DNA of 64,000 nt from Heliocidaris erythrogramma (GCA_025617745.1 CM046855.1:47657813-47721812), one strand, 5' to 3'. Positions 1 to 12,329 are shown, counted from the first letter of the stretch. Program-made: numbers and translations. The notes: generated from the letters alone by a model not told the origin.

Positions 1-1534
1 CGCGAAACGAGCTATCGGAGTCATTGTGTACATTTCCTGGTCGCCGCGGGCGCTGACATCTCCCCAAAAGAGTTTTGTCCTTAAAAATTCGGTCCCTATA
101 TGGCATACACGGAAAGTCCCGATTTTCTGTGTGCGCGATCGTAAAGATCGATGTGCGCTTGCGATCCCGAGTTTCTTCGTGGACAAAAATTTTATTGGCC
201 GATTTTAGTCTAAGACATCGGCAGTATGTAAACAACACGCGATCGCGAAACAAATCGGCAGGGATTTCTCCGGTTTTGGACAAGATTTTGACTTTGGATT
301 TTGCTGAAAATATCAAAAGTTCTTCCTAACGGCCATTTGAGGTAGGAGTGAGATTTTTAAGGGCGGAATTTGAAAGTAAGGTATTTAAAATATCTTATTT
401 TCCCCCCATACCTTTACTACACGCGACAGAAAATACGAACTATTTTTGCATTTTGTATTCGTAGTGGTCAATATGACCACTATTCGTGGTGTGGGTACTT
501 CTTCATTTCAATCCAAGCTCGTAAGTCAAAAAGACAAAATTAATATTTATGAATTTTTTTTGATACCATGAAATTAGCCCGACCAGACAAGGACGCATAC
601 ATGTGATGTAGACTTTCATTGCGGCACCCCAAAATGTCGCTAGTAGTACTAGTGCAACGCAAGTCGCCCCAGGCATGCCAGGCACCTTCTCAACATATAA
701 TCCTAATACTAATAGTAATTGCTGCCACCACATGACCACATGGTTTATAGGGACATGACCCCTGGGCCCTGGATCAACTGAGGTTTCTTCAGTTGTCTTT
801 GTGACGTAACAATACAAGACTTTAATAGAGCTACTTTTCAGTCAATTATGCATGAAAATGAAAGAAAGTTGAGACCTCCGCTGATATGCTAAGAGAAATA
901 CGTGCCTGGTACTATACAAATCATTTCCAACACCCATGCTAACGAGCTAAAAGCCGTACCATCTTTGTGTGGTCAAGAAAAACCAATAGAAAATTCACCA
1001 AGTTGTTCCTCAAGGTGCATAAAGCTTCTTTTACCTTAAGAGGAACAAGTCAAGAAAATACTGGTAAATATTCTGTACTCTTATACTTTGCCTATTTTGT
1101 TTGTTACAAGTAAATCTCTCTTCCTTCGCATGCTTGTTACTTCTCGTTCTCACTCTATATGCACACGTGTATCAATACATGCACGCCAACCACATACTTT
1201 GAACTTAGGTAATATTCCACGTGTTTATGCACATTGCATACGTTCGCTCAAACACTACTCGGGCATAGGGTCCACGGAGCACTCACTTAGCTTCTCGCTG
1301 CACAGTCTCGCATTTCCTCACTTTAACTCTCGTCTCTAAATTATCCGAGCTCAAATCAATGGCTTAAGCCGTCTGCATCAAGCAAACTGTTGGCTAAATA
1401 AAATCACTCTGAATTCTCCAACGTCTTCCTTCAACAATCATGTCTAAATTACTGGTCAAGCAATGCATCAATAAATTATTTAAGAATAATATAGGATTTG
1501 AAGGTTTGCATGGTGAAGTTGTAATTCAGAAAAA
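1..1534. other. intergenic, no gene recognised
   Basis: Open frames here are short and have no recognisable protein signature or splice context. The stretch is AT-rich and I see no clear inverted or tandem repeat in it. Confidence 0.4.
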
Positions 1535-1655
1535 AGTTTGCGGTACAACCATGTGAGTTGAAATAACTCCACGTTCCGAATAACTCCTGACGACGGCCAG
1601 AGCATTCTGACCGGAACGTGGAGTTATTCCAACTCACATGGTTGTACCGCAAACT
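1535..1655. mobile_element. 121-bp foldback element (MITE-like)
   Basis: Arms of about 44 bp starting AGTTTGCGGTACAACC and ending GGTTGTACCGCAAACT are nearly perfect reverse complements, separated by about 33 bp. Such compact palindromes are typical of non-autonomous DNA elements or their tips. I see no convincing target-site duplication and no coding capacity. An RNA hairpin role is possible but unsupported. Confidence 0.8.
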
Positions 1656-2299
1656 GTATTTAAGAATACTTTGTAATTATATGTAACTTGAACTTTAATC
1701 TTGTATAAAATAACAAATGGTGGAATGAATTCCACAACAATAATAATGATTCAAATTATATACAAATATTTATATGTATATCTAGTTATTTGCTCTTACA
1801 TTCTGAAATTCCTGTCTTTATTTACAAACCAAGTCTTTTCTCCGAGTAGGCCTGTTACTATACCTCGCGCTCTTCCAAACAATTCTGACCTAGTTCCTAA
1901 AGTCAGTTTTATTTTCTCTTTTCCTACTCATTATCCCCTAAACTATGTTGATGCGACCAGCGCTCAACACATCTCTTTCTTTGAATATAAAACTCCATTT
2001 GTCTCAACTTGCCAACACCAAATCTCCCCTCCTGGGCACAACCTGAACCAAAATTTCCTACAACAAACACGTAGTCACTATCTCGAAGGTCAGTGCTACT
2101 TCTCAAAACACTGGTAACCGTCGCTTATAGTAACTGGCCTTAGAGATATTATCTCCCAGAAACTATGACTAAGAGAAACCTTTACTAGGGAACAACTTTC
2201 TTTGTTTAATCTCGACCATAACTTTGCAGAGTTTACACTCTAAATTCACACATATAAATATAAATTACTAACTAGAGTTTAATTCGTCATGAGGACGAA
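1656..2299. other. intergenic, no gene recognised
   Basis: AT-rich. An open frame at 1701-2117 has no recognisable domain and biased composition, so I do not call it a gene. A short palindrome (AATTCGTC / GACGAATT) sits at about 2280-2300, just before the next element. Confidence 0.4.
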
Positions 2300-4137
2300 T
2301 TAGGTGATCTGTCTTTCAATATGTACGATCATGATTGTAATCAGGATGATCATAATAATGGGGAAATGCTAAACTGAAGATAGGAAGTCAAGAATGCCAT
2401 GAATGAAGATGCTTCTTTAGGAGAGGAATGTAGCAAAATGTGTAACGGTCATTATAAAATGATTATGGTGATGATGATAATGGTGATTATGATGATTATA
2501 ATGATATGATAATTTAAGATAATTGACTAAGCCAATTTTGAGAAATTGTGATATCAAACAGGACTATTTGATATTGCAGGATACTTGGGAGATAAACCCC
2601 GTAGCTCTAATACACGACAGGGAATCAAAATTTCCATAGGGTTGTACACAAGCTACTGCACACTAATTTCTAATAGACATAACATGCAAAATAAGGCATT
2701 TTATTGCATGGTTTGTGATTGTTTATGTTATAATAGTCGAAGAGGATGGTAAACTGACAAGCAAAAAGAAGCAAAAAAAAAAAAAAAAAAAAATCGGCCC
2801 CGGGGATCGAACCAGGTACCTTGACCATGGTAGTCATGTGCTTTACCGATAGACCAGAATATGACCCATAGGGTTTACACGTAGATGGAAAATGGGATTC
2901 TCATATCGTATATTCAGCGGAAAATTTCGATATGTTCCTGGAATTGGATTGAAAAAACCGAACCCTCATAGAAAGAGTATTAATCAGGCTACAACATATT
3001 AAAATCTGGAAGGAAATAGACCAAAAATAACTGAGATACTGCTCAGAGAACGATGTCATGTAGATTCAGGATTCGAAAAAAAATCATCTTCCATAGACAT
3101 AACACGCAAATAAGGGAAATTCTGACATGTCGTTTTTAATGAAAGATTTCACTATGATGACGTCACCAAAATGAAAAACTGTGGTAACTGATCTTGTAGA
3201 GAATTGTCTCAGCTATAACATATCAAAATCTGGGCGAAAAACGACCAATAATTAAGAATCTAGATCCAAATTTGCATAAATGTGATGACGTCAAAACATG
3301 AAAAATGGAAATTTTGACTTCTGGCGCCATTTTGATGACGTCATAATGTTTATAAGGGTCAAATGATGCATGAAATGAAATCTATGATTCATACTCTACC
3401 TGATGATGAAAAAAAAATTGGGGGTCAACGGACTATTTAAAGAGCTAGAGTGAATTTTGTAGAGGCATGTTTTTGCACGTTTTTACGTTATTTTCGCCAT
3501 AGACGCGCGCACGGATTTTGAACTTTGACTCGCCCGTACGACCTTATTATTGATTGAAATTGATTCCAAGTTGATTGAAATGATGAAGAAAAGTATCAGG
3601 ATTGCAAATCAATCGAAAAAACAGCGTTTTAACGTTATTTACGACTTGCGCGCACGCATAACGCTCGCGCGGACGCGTACGCGCGGAAATTTTTGAAATG
3701 CTTAAAATGACCTGAAACGTACTCCAAATGAGACCTTTCTTGATTTTGAGCATTTTTAAATTTTGACGCGCGCGTACGTGCGCGTCATGATGCGTGCGCG
3801 GATTTTGATGACATTTTATGTTGACCCTTGACCTGAAGTTTATGTGTATTGAATATTTTTGATTTTTGATGATCAGTTATGTTGATATGATTGATAATGT
3901 GATTTTACAAAATGGCGCCTGGATGACGTCATGATAAACTGATGACCTTGAATGAGATGCCACATCTTGACATTAAGTCTGATAAGTGACGAAAATTTGA
4001 AGAAAATTGAGAATGAAATTTTTGAGGAATCATGGTAACAAGAAAATGGGCGAAAAATAAAAATAAATAAATAAATAAAGAAGAAAAATCTTGACGAAAT
4101 TAAGAGGTGATCTGTCGATCTACGACAGATCACCTAA
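2300..4137. mobile_element. 1.8-kb non-coding element with 14-bp terminal inverted repeats
   Basis: TTAGGTGATCTGTC at 2300-2313 is inverted as GACAGATCACCTAA at 4124-4137. The right end is itself a hairpin (4105-4134). If the terminal TA is a duplicated target, this fits a Tc1/mariner-like non-autonomous element. The interior repeats GATGACGTCA several times (about 3158-3340 and 3923), has CpG-rich alternating GCGC patches at 3500-3800, and contains a tRNA-like segment at 2787-2872. No transposase reading frame is visible. Confidence 0.6.
2780..2872 (-). other. tRNA-like segment (tRNA pseudogene or SINE head)
   Basis: Read on the minus strand it has an A-box-like stretch TGGTCTATCGGTAAAGC, then a B-box-like GGTTCGATCCC, then a T-run that would terminate Pol III. 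The acceptor arms do not pair and the anticodon loop lacks the usual U33, so it is not a functional tRNA. A tRNA-derived SINE fragment is the best reading. Confidence 0.45.
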
Positions 4138-4344
4138 TAATGCATGGTGGTGGACTAGCCTGAAAGAGGGGGGGGGGGGGGGAATAGTCAACTTCCAAGT
4201 CCTCTGGTCTTATCTCATGTTCCTCAATGAATAATGTTCATCAAAATATGTCCTAGTCCATCTAACAGAAATGGCATTCTGTTCTGTGACTGTCTAATTC
4301 CATCTGATTAGTACCATTGTCTTCCTCGAGTTGGGATCATTTTG

Positions 4345-4651
4345 ATTGATTGAAAATGGTTTATTGCAATAAAAAATCAATCGCGGCTCGGTAGCCGAAT
4401 TACAGATTTTGTACATTTAAAAAACATCAAAATTACAAAAAGCAAAATAATTTCACAGACAATAATCAATTAATGAGATAAATTCATAATAAACATCAAC
4501 TGAAATGAGAAAGGAACTAAACTTCTTAAACGTATACATATGAAATATGAACATAAAAATCTATATTATCAAACATCAAGAGTTGTTGACAACGATTGTT
4601 ATCACTATTTACATTATTATTAGTATTATCATTACTATCATTATTATTATT
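4345..4651 (-). mobile_element. probable LINE 3' tail fragment and ATT microsatellite
   Basis: Read on the minus strand, the sequence around 4345-4380 (TTGCAATAAACCATTTTC) resembles the 3' end of a CR1/L2-like LINE. It runs into an AT/ATT-rich microsatellite into which the next element appears inserted. No coding remnant is visible, so the class is uncertain. Confidence 0.35.
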
Positions 4652-6420
4652 GTATCCCCCGGCAGTATGCCGGAGGATACTTTGGATTCAGCAGCGTTTC
4701 GCCGCCGCCGCCGCCGCCGCGTCACATTCTTGTGTGCGCTCTAGCGGTCACATTTCTCGACGAATTTCTTTCAGACTTCCTGTGGACGTGTATCTTGGTA
4801 AAATCTGAACCCCTATAGTTTCTGGTGATGCTGCCCCCAGTGTTCCGTCTTTTATAGGGTAAAAGGCCATATTTTGGGGGATAGTTTGTGTGCGCTCTAG
4901 CGGTCACATTTCTCGACGGATTTTGTTCAAATTTTGTATGAAGGTGTCTCTTGGTAAAATCTGGAACCCTCTAGATTTTGGTGATGCTGCCCCCAGTGTT
5001 CCGTCTTTTATAGGGTCAAAGGTCATATTTTGATAGATGTCTTGTGTGTACTCTTGTGTGCGCTCTGGCGGTCACATTTCTCAACGGATTTCATTCAAAT
5101 TTTGCATGAAGGTGTCTCTTGGTGTAATTTAAAAACCTATAGTGTTTGGTGATGCTGCCCCCAGTGTTCCGTCTTTTATAGGGTCAACGGTCATATTTTG
5201 ATAGATGTCTTGTGTGTACTCTTGTGTGCGCTCTGGCGGTCACATTTCTCAACGGATTTCATTCAAATTTTGCATGAAGGTGTCTCTTGGTGTAATTTAA
5301 AAACCTATAGTGTTTGGTGATGCTGCCACCAGTGTTCCGTCTTTTATAGGGTCAAAGGTCATACTTCAGGGCATGGCGTGAGTGCACTCTGCAGGCCACA
5401 TTTCTCAACGGATTTTGTTCAAATTTTGTATGGAGATGTATCTTGGTATAATCTACACATGTTTAATTTTTGGTGATGCTGCCCTCATTGTTCCGTCCTT
5501 TATAGGGTCAAAGGTCATTTTTCCATTTCTTGCACTCTTACTTCTGCATTTCTCTACGGATTTCGTTCAAATTTTGCATGGAGATGTATCTTGGTATAAT
5601 CTACACATATTTAATTTTTGGTGATGCTGCCCTCATTGTTCCGTCCTTTATAGGGTCAAAGGTCATTTTTCCATTTCTTGCACTCTTACTTCTGCATTTC
5701 TTGACGGATTTCGTTCAAATTTTGCATGAAGGTGTCTCTTGGTGTAATCTAAAAACCTATAGTTTTTGGTGATGCTGCCACCAGTGTTCCGTCTTTTATA
5801 GGGTCAAAGGTCATACTTCAAGGCATGGCGTGAGTGCACTCTGCAGGCCACATTTCTTGATGGATTTCTTTCAAATTTTGTATGGAGATGTATCTTGGTA
5901 TATCTCTCAACACATTTCTTTCAAATTTTATATGAAGATGTGTCTTAGTGAAACCTACACATCTAAATTGTTTACTGATGCTACCCCCACTGTACCACTT
6001 TCTATACAGCCAAATGTCATATTCAGGTTGTTGTTAGGGTCAAATGTCATATTTTCGTTGCATGCATTCTGGAGGACACATTTGTTAACTCATTTCTTTC
6101 AGATTTTGTATGTAGGTCCATTATAGATTACACCTCTACAGTTTTTGGTGATGCTGCCTCTAGTGTTCCGTCTTTCATAGGATCAAAGGTCATATTTTAG
6201 TGGATGGCTTATGTGCGCTCTGAGGTCATATTTCTTCCGAATTTTCTATAAAAATGCATTATACTCTAATCTGCACAAATCGTTTTGGTAATGCTGCTCC
6301 TAGTGTTGACAATATTCCGGGCCACTGGCGGCAATTTCTACACCATCCTTTTGTTTGAGGGAGGGGATGGGGGAGGGTCTTTGTCCCTTCCTTCATATCG
6401 CTGCCAGTGCCGGGGGATAC
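4652..6420. mobile_element. Inverted-repeat element made of ~150-bp tandem units, copy 1
   Basis: The ends are exact 13-bp inverted repeats: GTATCCCCCGGCA (4652-4664) and TGCCGGGGGATAC (6408-6420). After a GCC-repeat (about 4700-4722) come roughly ten diverged tandem units of 145-168 bp, each with a GGTCACATTTCT-like motif, a GGTGATGCTGCC motif and GTTCCGTCTTTTATAGGG. The left end is also a local hairpin (4652-4680). No transposase is encoded; the open frames inside are by-products of the repetition. Flanks are ATT microsatellite. It is related to 17480-18691. Structure suggests a non-autonomous DNA element that captured or grew a satellite. Confidence 0.75.
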
Positions 6421-7200
6421 ATTTCGCATTGCGCGGCACCAGCAATGCACATTTCTAGTTATTATTATTATTAATAATAATAATTATTATTACTATCACT
6501 ATTACTATTATCATTATCATTGCTATATACAAAAGATACCGAATAGTTTACTCTTATTATTGCACTTAGAGATAACATGAATATTTTGAACGTTAAAGTG
6601 TAACAATCAAATTATTAATATTTCTAAAATTACTATGATTATTATTACTATTATTATAATTGCTATTATCATCATCATCACTATTATAATTTTATTAATC
6701 TATTTCACTTTACATTGAATTAAACATTTCAAAGCATATAAACAGGTAAGTATACATGAACATCTTGATGGTTATTCGATACGCAATAATCAGACTAAAT
6801 TGAGTTATGTGGACATTCTGGCAAGATAGTTATTGCAAAATTGGTTGTGGTAAAATCAGTAAAATCATTGATAATAAAGCAGGAAAATATTTGACAACTG
6901 AGATCAAACTGTGTTAAGCACAAGTTCATGTATCAAAACTTTATGTCGAATTTAATAAGTCTATGAAATATGGTATTGGACTATGACGGAATCTCTGTGT
7001 TTTACATCTGATCTGCAATTGTAAATTGCATTCCTCAGTCAAAACCATCTGATTGGACATCATGAATGCATAGCTTGTCCACTGGAACTGGTATGCTGGA
7101 AGGGGGGGGGGGGGGGGGGTGGGGTAGTGACACCACCAAAGACTAAACATGTATGACTATAAATCTTTAGTAAACATTCATAAGTAAAGGTAATTCAATA
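6421..7200. other. AT-rich intergenic stretch with microsatellite
   Basis: Begins with ATT/ATC microsatellite (to about 6720) and includes a G homopolymer near 7102-7120. No gene recognised. Confidence 0.4.
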
Positions 7201-7210
7201 CTAAGTATGT

Positions 7211-7690
7211 ATACACAATGACCAAAAAGTCCATACTTAGAAAATTATTTGCAGTGTCAAGTGACCAAAAGGTTCAGACTTAGAATATTTTCAGTAGGCC
7301 TAGTGTATAACACAAATGACCCTAAAGTCTTGACTTAGTGCAAAAGACCAAAAGGTCTCGACTTAGCATATTTTTGTGTACATATGTTAAGGCACTTTTG
7401 AGACACACTCAACTCTAGCCAGAAGTTTAAGACTTATAAAATCTCAAGGTGATTCCATAAAATGTCAAGGTAAATGGTTTGAATCAACTATGACAGGGTC
7501 CCAGACCCTGCAGTACAAACGTGGACCCATGTTCCTTCCACTCATGGTGACTCAGTTCTATAATAAATATTCACATACAATGAATGCAATGAATGACTTG
7601 TGTTTTCTTCTAAGTCATAATTAAAAGAACCAAAGTAGTGACACTTAGAAAACTTTAGTTTCTAGAGCCAAAGTGTTGACACTTAGAAAA
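7211..7690. repeat. cluster of degenerate short motifs
   Basis: A motif of the form GACCAAAAGGTNNNGACTTAG recurs about six times with changes (near 7218, 7260, 7318, 7348, 7630 and 7668), spaced irregularly at about 30-50 bp within each cluster. It looks like an eroded minisatellite. No protein frame follows it. Confidence 0.45.
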
Positions 7691-9600
7691 TTTCAGACAT
7701 TTCAATAAATTCTATTGAACACAAAAATAATTCCAGAAGTTACATGTAGTCTGAAAACATCACATCATACACTTCATAAATAAATATTATCATCTCCATT
7801 AGATATGAAAATACTTCATGACTGCAATTGTTTCATCAGAGATCAAAATCTAAACTTCTGAATTTGTGTATCAGATTCCTCATAAAATCTCACATTCAGT
7901 CAATGAATTCATTATAAAATTCATTAATTCAGTAAGAGATGCAGTCCATATGAAACATGTTCAGTTACTCCTATTAAAATAAGAAATAATCTGTACTTAC
8001 AATGGTTGAGTTGTGAAAAGAAAATTAGTGGAGAGAGAGAACTTCTGACGGAGATGTGACAAGATGGCATCCTTAAAAAGTTGTGAAGAATTTGTGTCTC
8101 CCGCCCCGTATTTATACCCCTAAATCCTGCGACGTGATTGGTCAAAAGTGCCAAGCCCCCAAAGCGATTGTGATTGTGACGTCACACATACTTGCGCCTC
8201 AATTTATAGCCAGGCGACATTGGGGCCTTGAATGATATAGCACCCTCAATGTCACATCCAATACAAAACAAATCTCTTGCGGGATGTTTAAAAAGATAAT
8301 GCCTGAAACGTGCATATCACAAGAAATTACAACAGTTTCGTAGGAAATCTATTAATCTTTCATTCAAAAGAAAAACATGTATTATTTTATTCAATCAGTC
8401 ATCAATTATCATCATAAAATTAAAAAGTAGAGGGGTGGTGCCAAAACCGTATAAACAGTGTATGGCTAGAGTGCCCAAGTCTGCGAAGTGCCCATGTCTG
8501 CGCACACGCGTAACTGCACGATTCTAATAAAACAAAACACGTAAACTTTTCATCTTTATCAATATCGATAAGTATTCATGCAAAAAACAAGTCAAACTCA
8601 AAATAATGAAAAAACGGACTTATTTCAGACATTTTATTCACAAGCCTCAAAATGTTGTCTTTCACGTCAAATCTCCCGAACTGCGTGTAAAATGAATGAG
8701 TGCGCAGACATGGGGACCATTGTTTTGTCAATGTTTAAATGACACGGCCACCGTTTCTTGTGAAAATGGCATTGTTCTTGCTCTAATTTTAATGAGATTT
8801 TTTTCAAACTTACTCTTTAGAATATCAGGAACAAAATAAAATAAAGCTTTAGAGGAATGTTAAAGAAATTCTTGTTCATTTTCAGGTCAAAACCTTAGGT
8901 GTGCAGACATAGGGCTCCCCATCATACAAATTAATTTAAATGTATGTTAAACTTCCAATTTTTACGTTATAACTTAGATGAAATCGATTGCTTGGATGTA
9001 TTTGTTGAAGCTAATCCCCAGCAAGCCATCAGGCAATGTCCACAGGGTTTAAAATTTCAACTTTTGTTCATAGCAGTACCGCTTCGCGACAGCGCTGTGT
9101 TTAGTTACGCACGGGTGTGACCTTTCAAAAAGTGCAGAGCGATTACATTCTGCCATTCGATGACGCAATAAATCATTGTTTTTGGTCCGTTGTAAGTTGG
9201 TTAACTAAATTTAACTTAATGAATGCAATCAATCAATAGTTGCAGTTTTATTAAAGTTTAATTTGTAGATGAAATATATATGTAATTTCAGCGAAAAGCA
9301 TGTAGTCGCACTTCTGTAGTCGCGGTTCGCAATGCTAGAGAATGGGCAGCTCGTGAGCAGCTCGTATAGTTACCATGAAATATGACATAACTTCATTTGA
9401 GGCTAGTTAGGTACTTACAATACTTTCTGAATAACTGTCTTTCTTTTCGATGAGGATGATATAAAAAAGGCCTATTAATTTCCCAGCTCCTGTACTAAAA
9501 ACTTTCGTAGGCCAGTGTATAGTTTGCATTACGCATGCCCGTCAGTTACACATGTACATGTAGCTGTACGAGCTCCTTTGCTTATCAATCTGGGTAGCAT
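7691..9600. other. intergenic, no gene recognised
   Basis: No supported gene. A small inverted repeat, CCCATGTCTGCGCAC (8491-8505) against GTGCGCAGACATGGG (8700-8714), with a further diverged copy GTGTGCAGACATAGGGC at 8900-8916, suggests an old short transposon at about 8470-8920. A minus-strand frame at 7924-8154 has no recognisable domain. Confidence 0.4.
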
Positions 9601-9717
9601 TTCATCAAACGGCCATAAGTACAAGTTCGCCGACATCCCAGTGAAATGCTTGTATTAAAATTAACATGCGTTTCAGTGGGATGTCGGCGAACTTGTACTT
9701 ATGAGGGTTTGATGATA
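9601..9717. mobile_element. ~117-bp foldback element
   Basis: TCATCAAAC followed by CATAAGTACAAGTTCGCCGA and a CCCAGTGAAA step is inverted at 9670-9717 with few mismatches, leaving a loop of about 25 bp. A MITE-like palindrome with no coding capacity. Confidence 0.75.
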
Positions 9718-9963
9718 CTGGCCTACGGAGCTGTACATGGGATCCATATACTCTGTGTGGAGGGAGATATCAACAAAAAAACTAGATCTAAATATCGCCA
9801 TTTCTCACATAATGTGAGCCATGCAAACCACCCTTGGAGTTTGCTAAAGGGGTTACCTTCCAGGATCAACTAAGATTGTACAAATTGAATGAATAAACAA
9901 GTACCAAATGGTACAGAACGTGACGTGAGAGCAAAAAGTAAAAGAAAGCGTTAAGGTGTGAGG

Positions 9964-10899
9964 TAAGCCTGAGTCGAATCGATTGGTTAGCCGGTGTTCG
10001 ATCGAAGACATCGAATCCCGAATACGTTTTGGCAAATTCGGTGCATCGATTTGTAGTCCGCCAGATTTTTGACTACCGTAGCCACCATGAAAAAATCAAA
10101 TAAAAAAAGAAACTCTGTAACGTACAGCATATATACTAGCAGAGAACGTGAAGGCGACTTCAAAGTTCAAACTGTTGGCTAACTTTCGCTAATTCGCTCG
10201 CGGAGGACGTCGCGCTTTACCTGTGCTTTCTCTATGGAAAAATCGTTTTGTCGTTACGAACTGAAGTTTACGATAATTTTCTTGCACTCTCTCTGCATTG
10301 TCAATTTGACAATTGTATAATTGAACATGATAAATACGGGCATGAGTACGAGTGTTCCTACTTAATTCGCAATAACTAATATCACACTCTCATCAAATTG
10401 GCAATTACTTCTGAATGATCTCTGAAGCTGAATATAAATGAAGTCGAGTCTATATATTGAGCGACGAAAAGTTTATTTCGTATTGTTTTTTTTTTTTTGG
10501 CATCGAACAAACGTGTTCCATTCAGCTCTCCAAAGACAAAGTAAGTTTATTAATTCTTTGAATTTGAATCATTGTCGGGTGTGTCGACAATGAGCATCGC
10601 TTCGTGCGACACTAGTGATATTTTGGCTAGCCATACGGACTAGAAACTTAAGATTTTGGCTCGTCCGCTGTGATTTTTACTAGCCATTGGCTAGCGGGCT
10701 ATCGTTAATTTCGAGCAGCGAGAGCCCATACATATGCCCGCGATGCCAGCGGACCGGTCACCGGTGCATGGTGCATGCACTGCGTGCAACTGTGTGCAAC
10801 TCTGTTTTCACCGCACATCATTTATCGATTAACCGGTATTCGATCGAATCAAAGCCGTCGAATCCCGGTTTATGAAATATTCGATATGACTCAGGCTTA
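9964..10899. mobile_element. 936-bp non-autonomous DNA transposon with 8-bp target duplication
   Basis: Terminal inverted repeats TAAGCCTGAGTC (9964-9975) and GACTCAGGCTTA (10888-10899) are exact. They are bracketed by a direct 8-bp repeat GTGTGAGG at 9956-9963 and 10900-10907. An 8-bp duplication is known for the hAT and P superfamilies among others; the ends do not show the hAT-typical CAG. Subterminal TCGATCGA / TCGAATCCCG motifs are also inverted. The interior has repeated GGCTAGCC-type motifs (about 10626-10700) and no transposase. Confidence 0.8.
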
Positions 10900-11046
10900 G
10901 TGTGAGGAATGGGAGTAAAGACTACACTATCCATTTTATAAAAAAAAGAAAATCATGTTGCATGCTAGAAATGTCTGAGTCAAGCCCCTTAAACTTGGCC
11001 GCCATTATCCTATCACATTATTTTGACTGGCCCGAAAATGTCTCTC

Positions 11047-11048
<2 letters not shown>

Positions 11049-11087
<39 letters not shown>

Positions 11088-11136
11088 ACTGTCTCTAACT
11101 AGCTCTATCTTGCTCTCGCTTACTCTTTCTCTCTCA

Positions 11137-11174
<38 letters not shown>
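11049..11174. repeat. (CT)n / (CA)n compound microsatellite
   Basis: A CT run near 11050-11082 is followed by irregular CT-rich sequence and then a long CA run at about 11138-11174. Simple repeat with no associated gene. Confidence 0.9.
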
Positions 11175-11177
<3 letters not shown>

Positions 11178-11538
11178 CATGTTCATTTCATGATTTTTTC
11201 TTTGTTACATTCCATTACCATCACATGTGTATGAAATAATGACACAATATGAGAGGAATATATAATGTGTTCATAAATTAATTTTGAAATATATACATGT
11301 ATCATTCTCATAACATTTCATTTTGTACAAATCCTAAACTGTAGGTTTTCTTGATTTTATTCTGCTCATACATGTCATATTGTTGTCTAGGCTGGTAGAA
11401 CAAAACATAATCTTCATCAATAAACCGAGTATTACGGTCTTTTTATTAAGAAGAGCAAATTGAAACATCTTTAATTCTTTCCCTAACTGGCACCAAAGTA
11501 CATTTCCAGAATAGAAGATCAATAGTTTCCTTGTCTCA

Positions 11539-12024
11539 GAGGCCTTTCACACTCACTTCGTTAGAGCGCTCTAACTAAGAACGGTTCCTCAGGAGCGGTT
11601 CCCAGGTGAGTGTGAATGCTCAAGTGGTCCAGGAAGCGTTCTTCTGGAGCGCTCGAGAAGACCACCTCTCCAGGTGGTCTTGAGGAACGGTTCTTAGTTA
11701 GACCGCTTCAACGTGGCAGTGTGAAAGCAAAGCGATCCTAAAGCGTACTTCAACCGGAAGTGAGTGTTTGTGTTTTGCGGGAAATCAGTGGGTGATTTGA
11801 TACATTGAGTGATTTGATACCTTACGCATTATACAGTTTTAATTACGCGCGAAAAATTTGACCCGCTGATCTGAGCTGCCATAGCAACAAGACCACTTTG
11901 ACTCGCTGAGCGATTCGAGACATAAAAATGAGTGTGAGCGTGAAAGCAAACGAACCATTCTTCAAGAACGTTCCTCTGGAGCGGTCTAACTTGGAGCGGT
12001 CCAGCAGGGAGTGTGAAAGGCCTC
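11539..12024. mobile_element. 486-bp inverted-repeat element
   Basis: GAGGCCTTTCACACTC (11539-11554) is exactly inverted as GAGTGTGAAAGGCCTC (12009-12024). The interior is full of short inverted GAGCGGT / ACCGCTC-like motifs. No coding region. Ends of this type are common in hAT-like non-autonomous elements, but I could not find a clean 8-bp target duplication. Confidence 0.7.
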
Positions 12025-12082
12025 AAAGTTACAGAAAGAAAGTAAGGTAAAGCTATCCGGATCTGTCGCCAAATCTATTTAC

Positions 12083-12174
12083 CTGTCAATATCTCGTTTG
12101 AATATTTAGTAAGACTTTCTGCTCCATCCCCTACGAAGTTGTTGTGATGTGTAAAAGAGTATATCCATGTCCAT
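12083..12174 (-). CDS. possible internal exon of an unrecognised gene
   Basis: On the minus strand a strong acceptor (pyrimidine run then CCTCAG) precedes 92 nt with one fully open frame (WTWIYSFTHHNNFVGDGAES at its start), ending at a GTAAAT donor. The other two frames have stops. It lies downstream on the minus strand of the candidate exon at 12816-12882, but the phases do not join directly, so an intermediate exon or an untranslated first exon would be required. I do not recognise the protein. Confidence 0.3.
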
Positions 12175-12329
12175 CTGAGGAAAAGAAAATCAACATAAGA
12201 ATATGACCAAGATACTCCAAGCTACCTAGACTCGGTTCTCATTCAGTATTATTTTTTTCAACGAAGTATCTTGGTCTCATCTAAAATCAAGACTGAATAG
12301 TCTATAGCCCCCCACCCTTGCCTTAAACA

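Noticed and set aside
1701..2117. 138-codon open frame as a gene
   Set aside because: No recognisable domain, no splice sites in phase and AT-rich composition like the surroundings.
2280..2320. Hammerhead-ribozyme-like string near GTCATGAGGACGAAT
   Set aside because: The invariant CUGAUGA core and the GAAA box are not both present and no three-stem fold can be drawn; it is only a short palindrome.
5382..6126. Several overlapping open frames with repeated peptide sequence
   Set aside because: They come from the ~150-bp tandem units, have no splice or start context and change frame with unit length.
7211..7690. CRISPR-like array
   Set aside because: Spacing is irregular, repeats are degenerate and the genome is eukaryotic.
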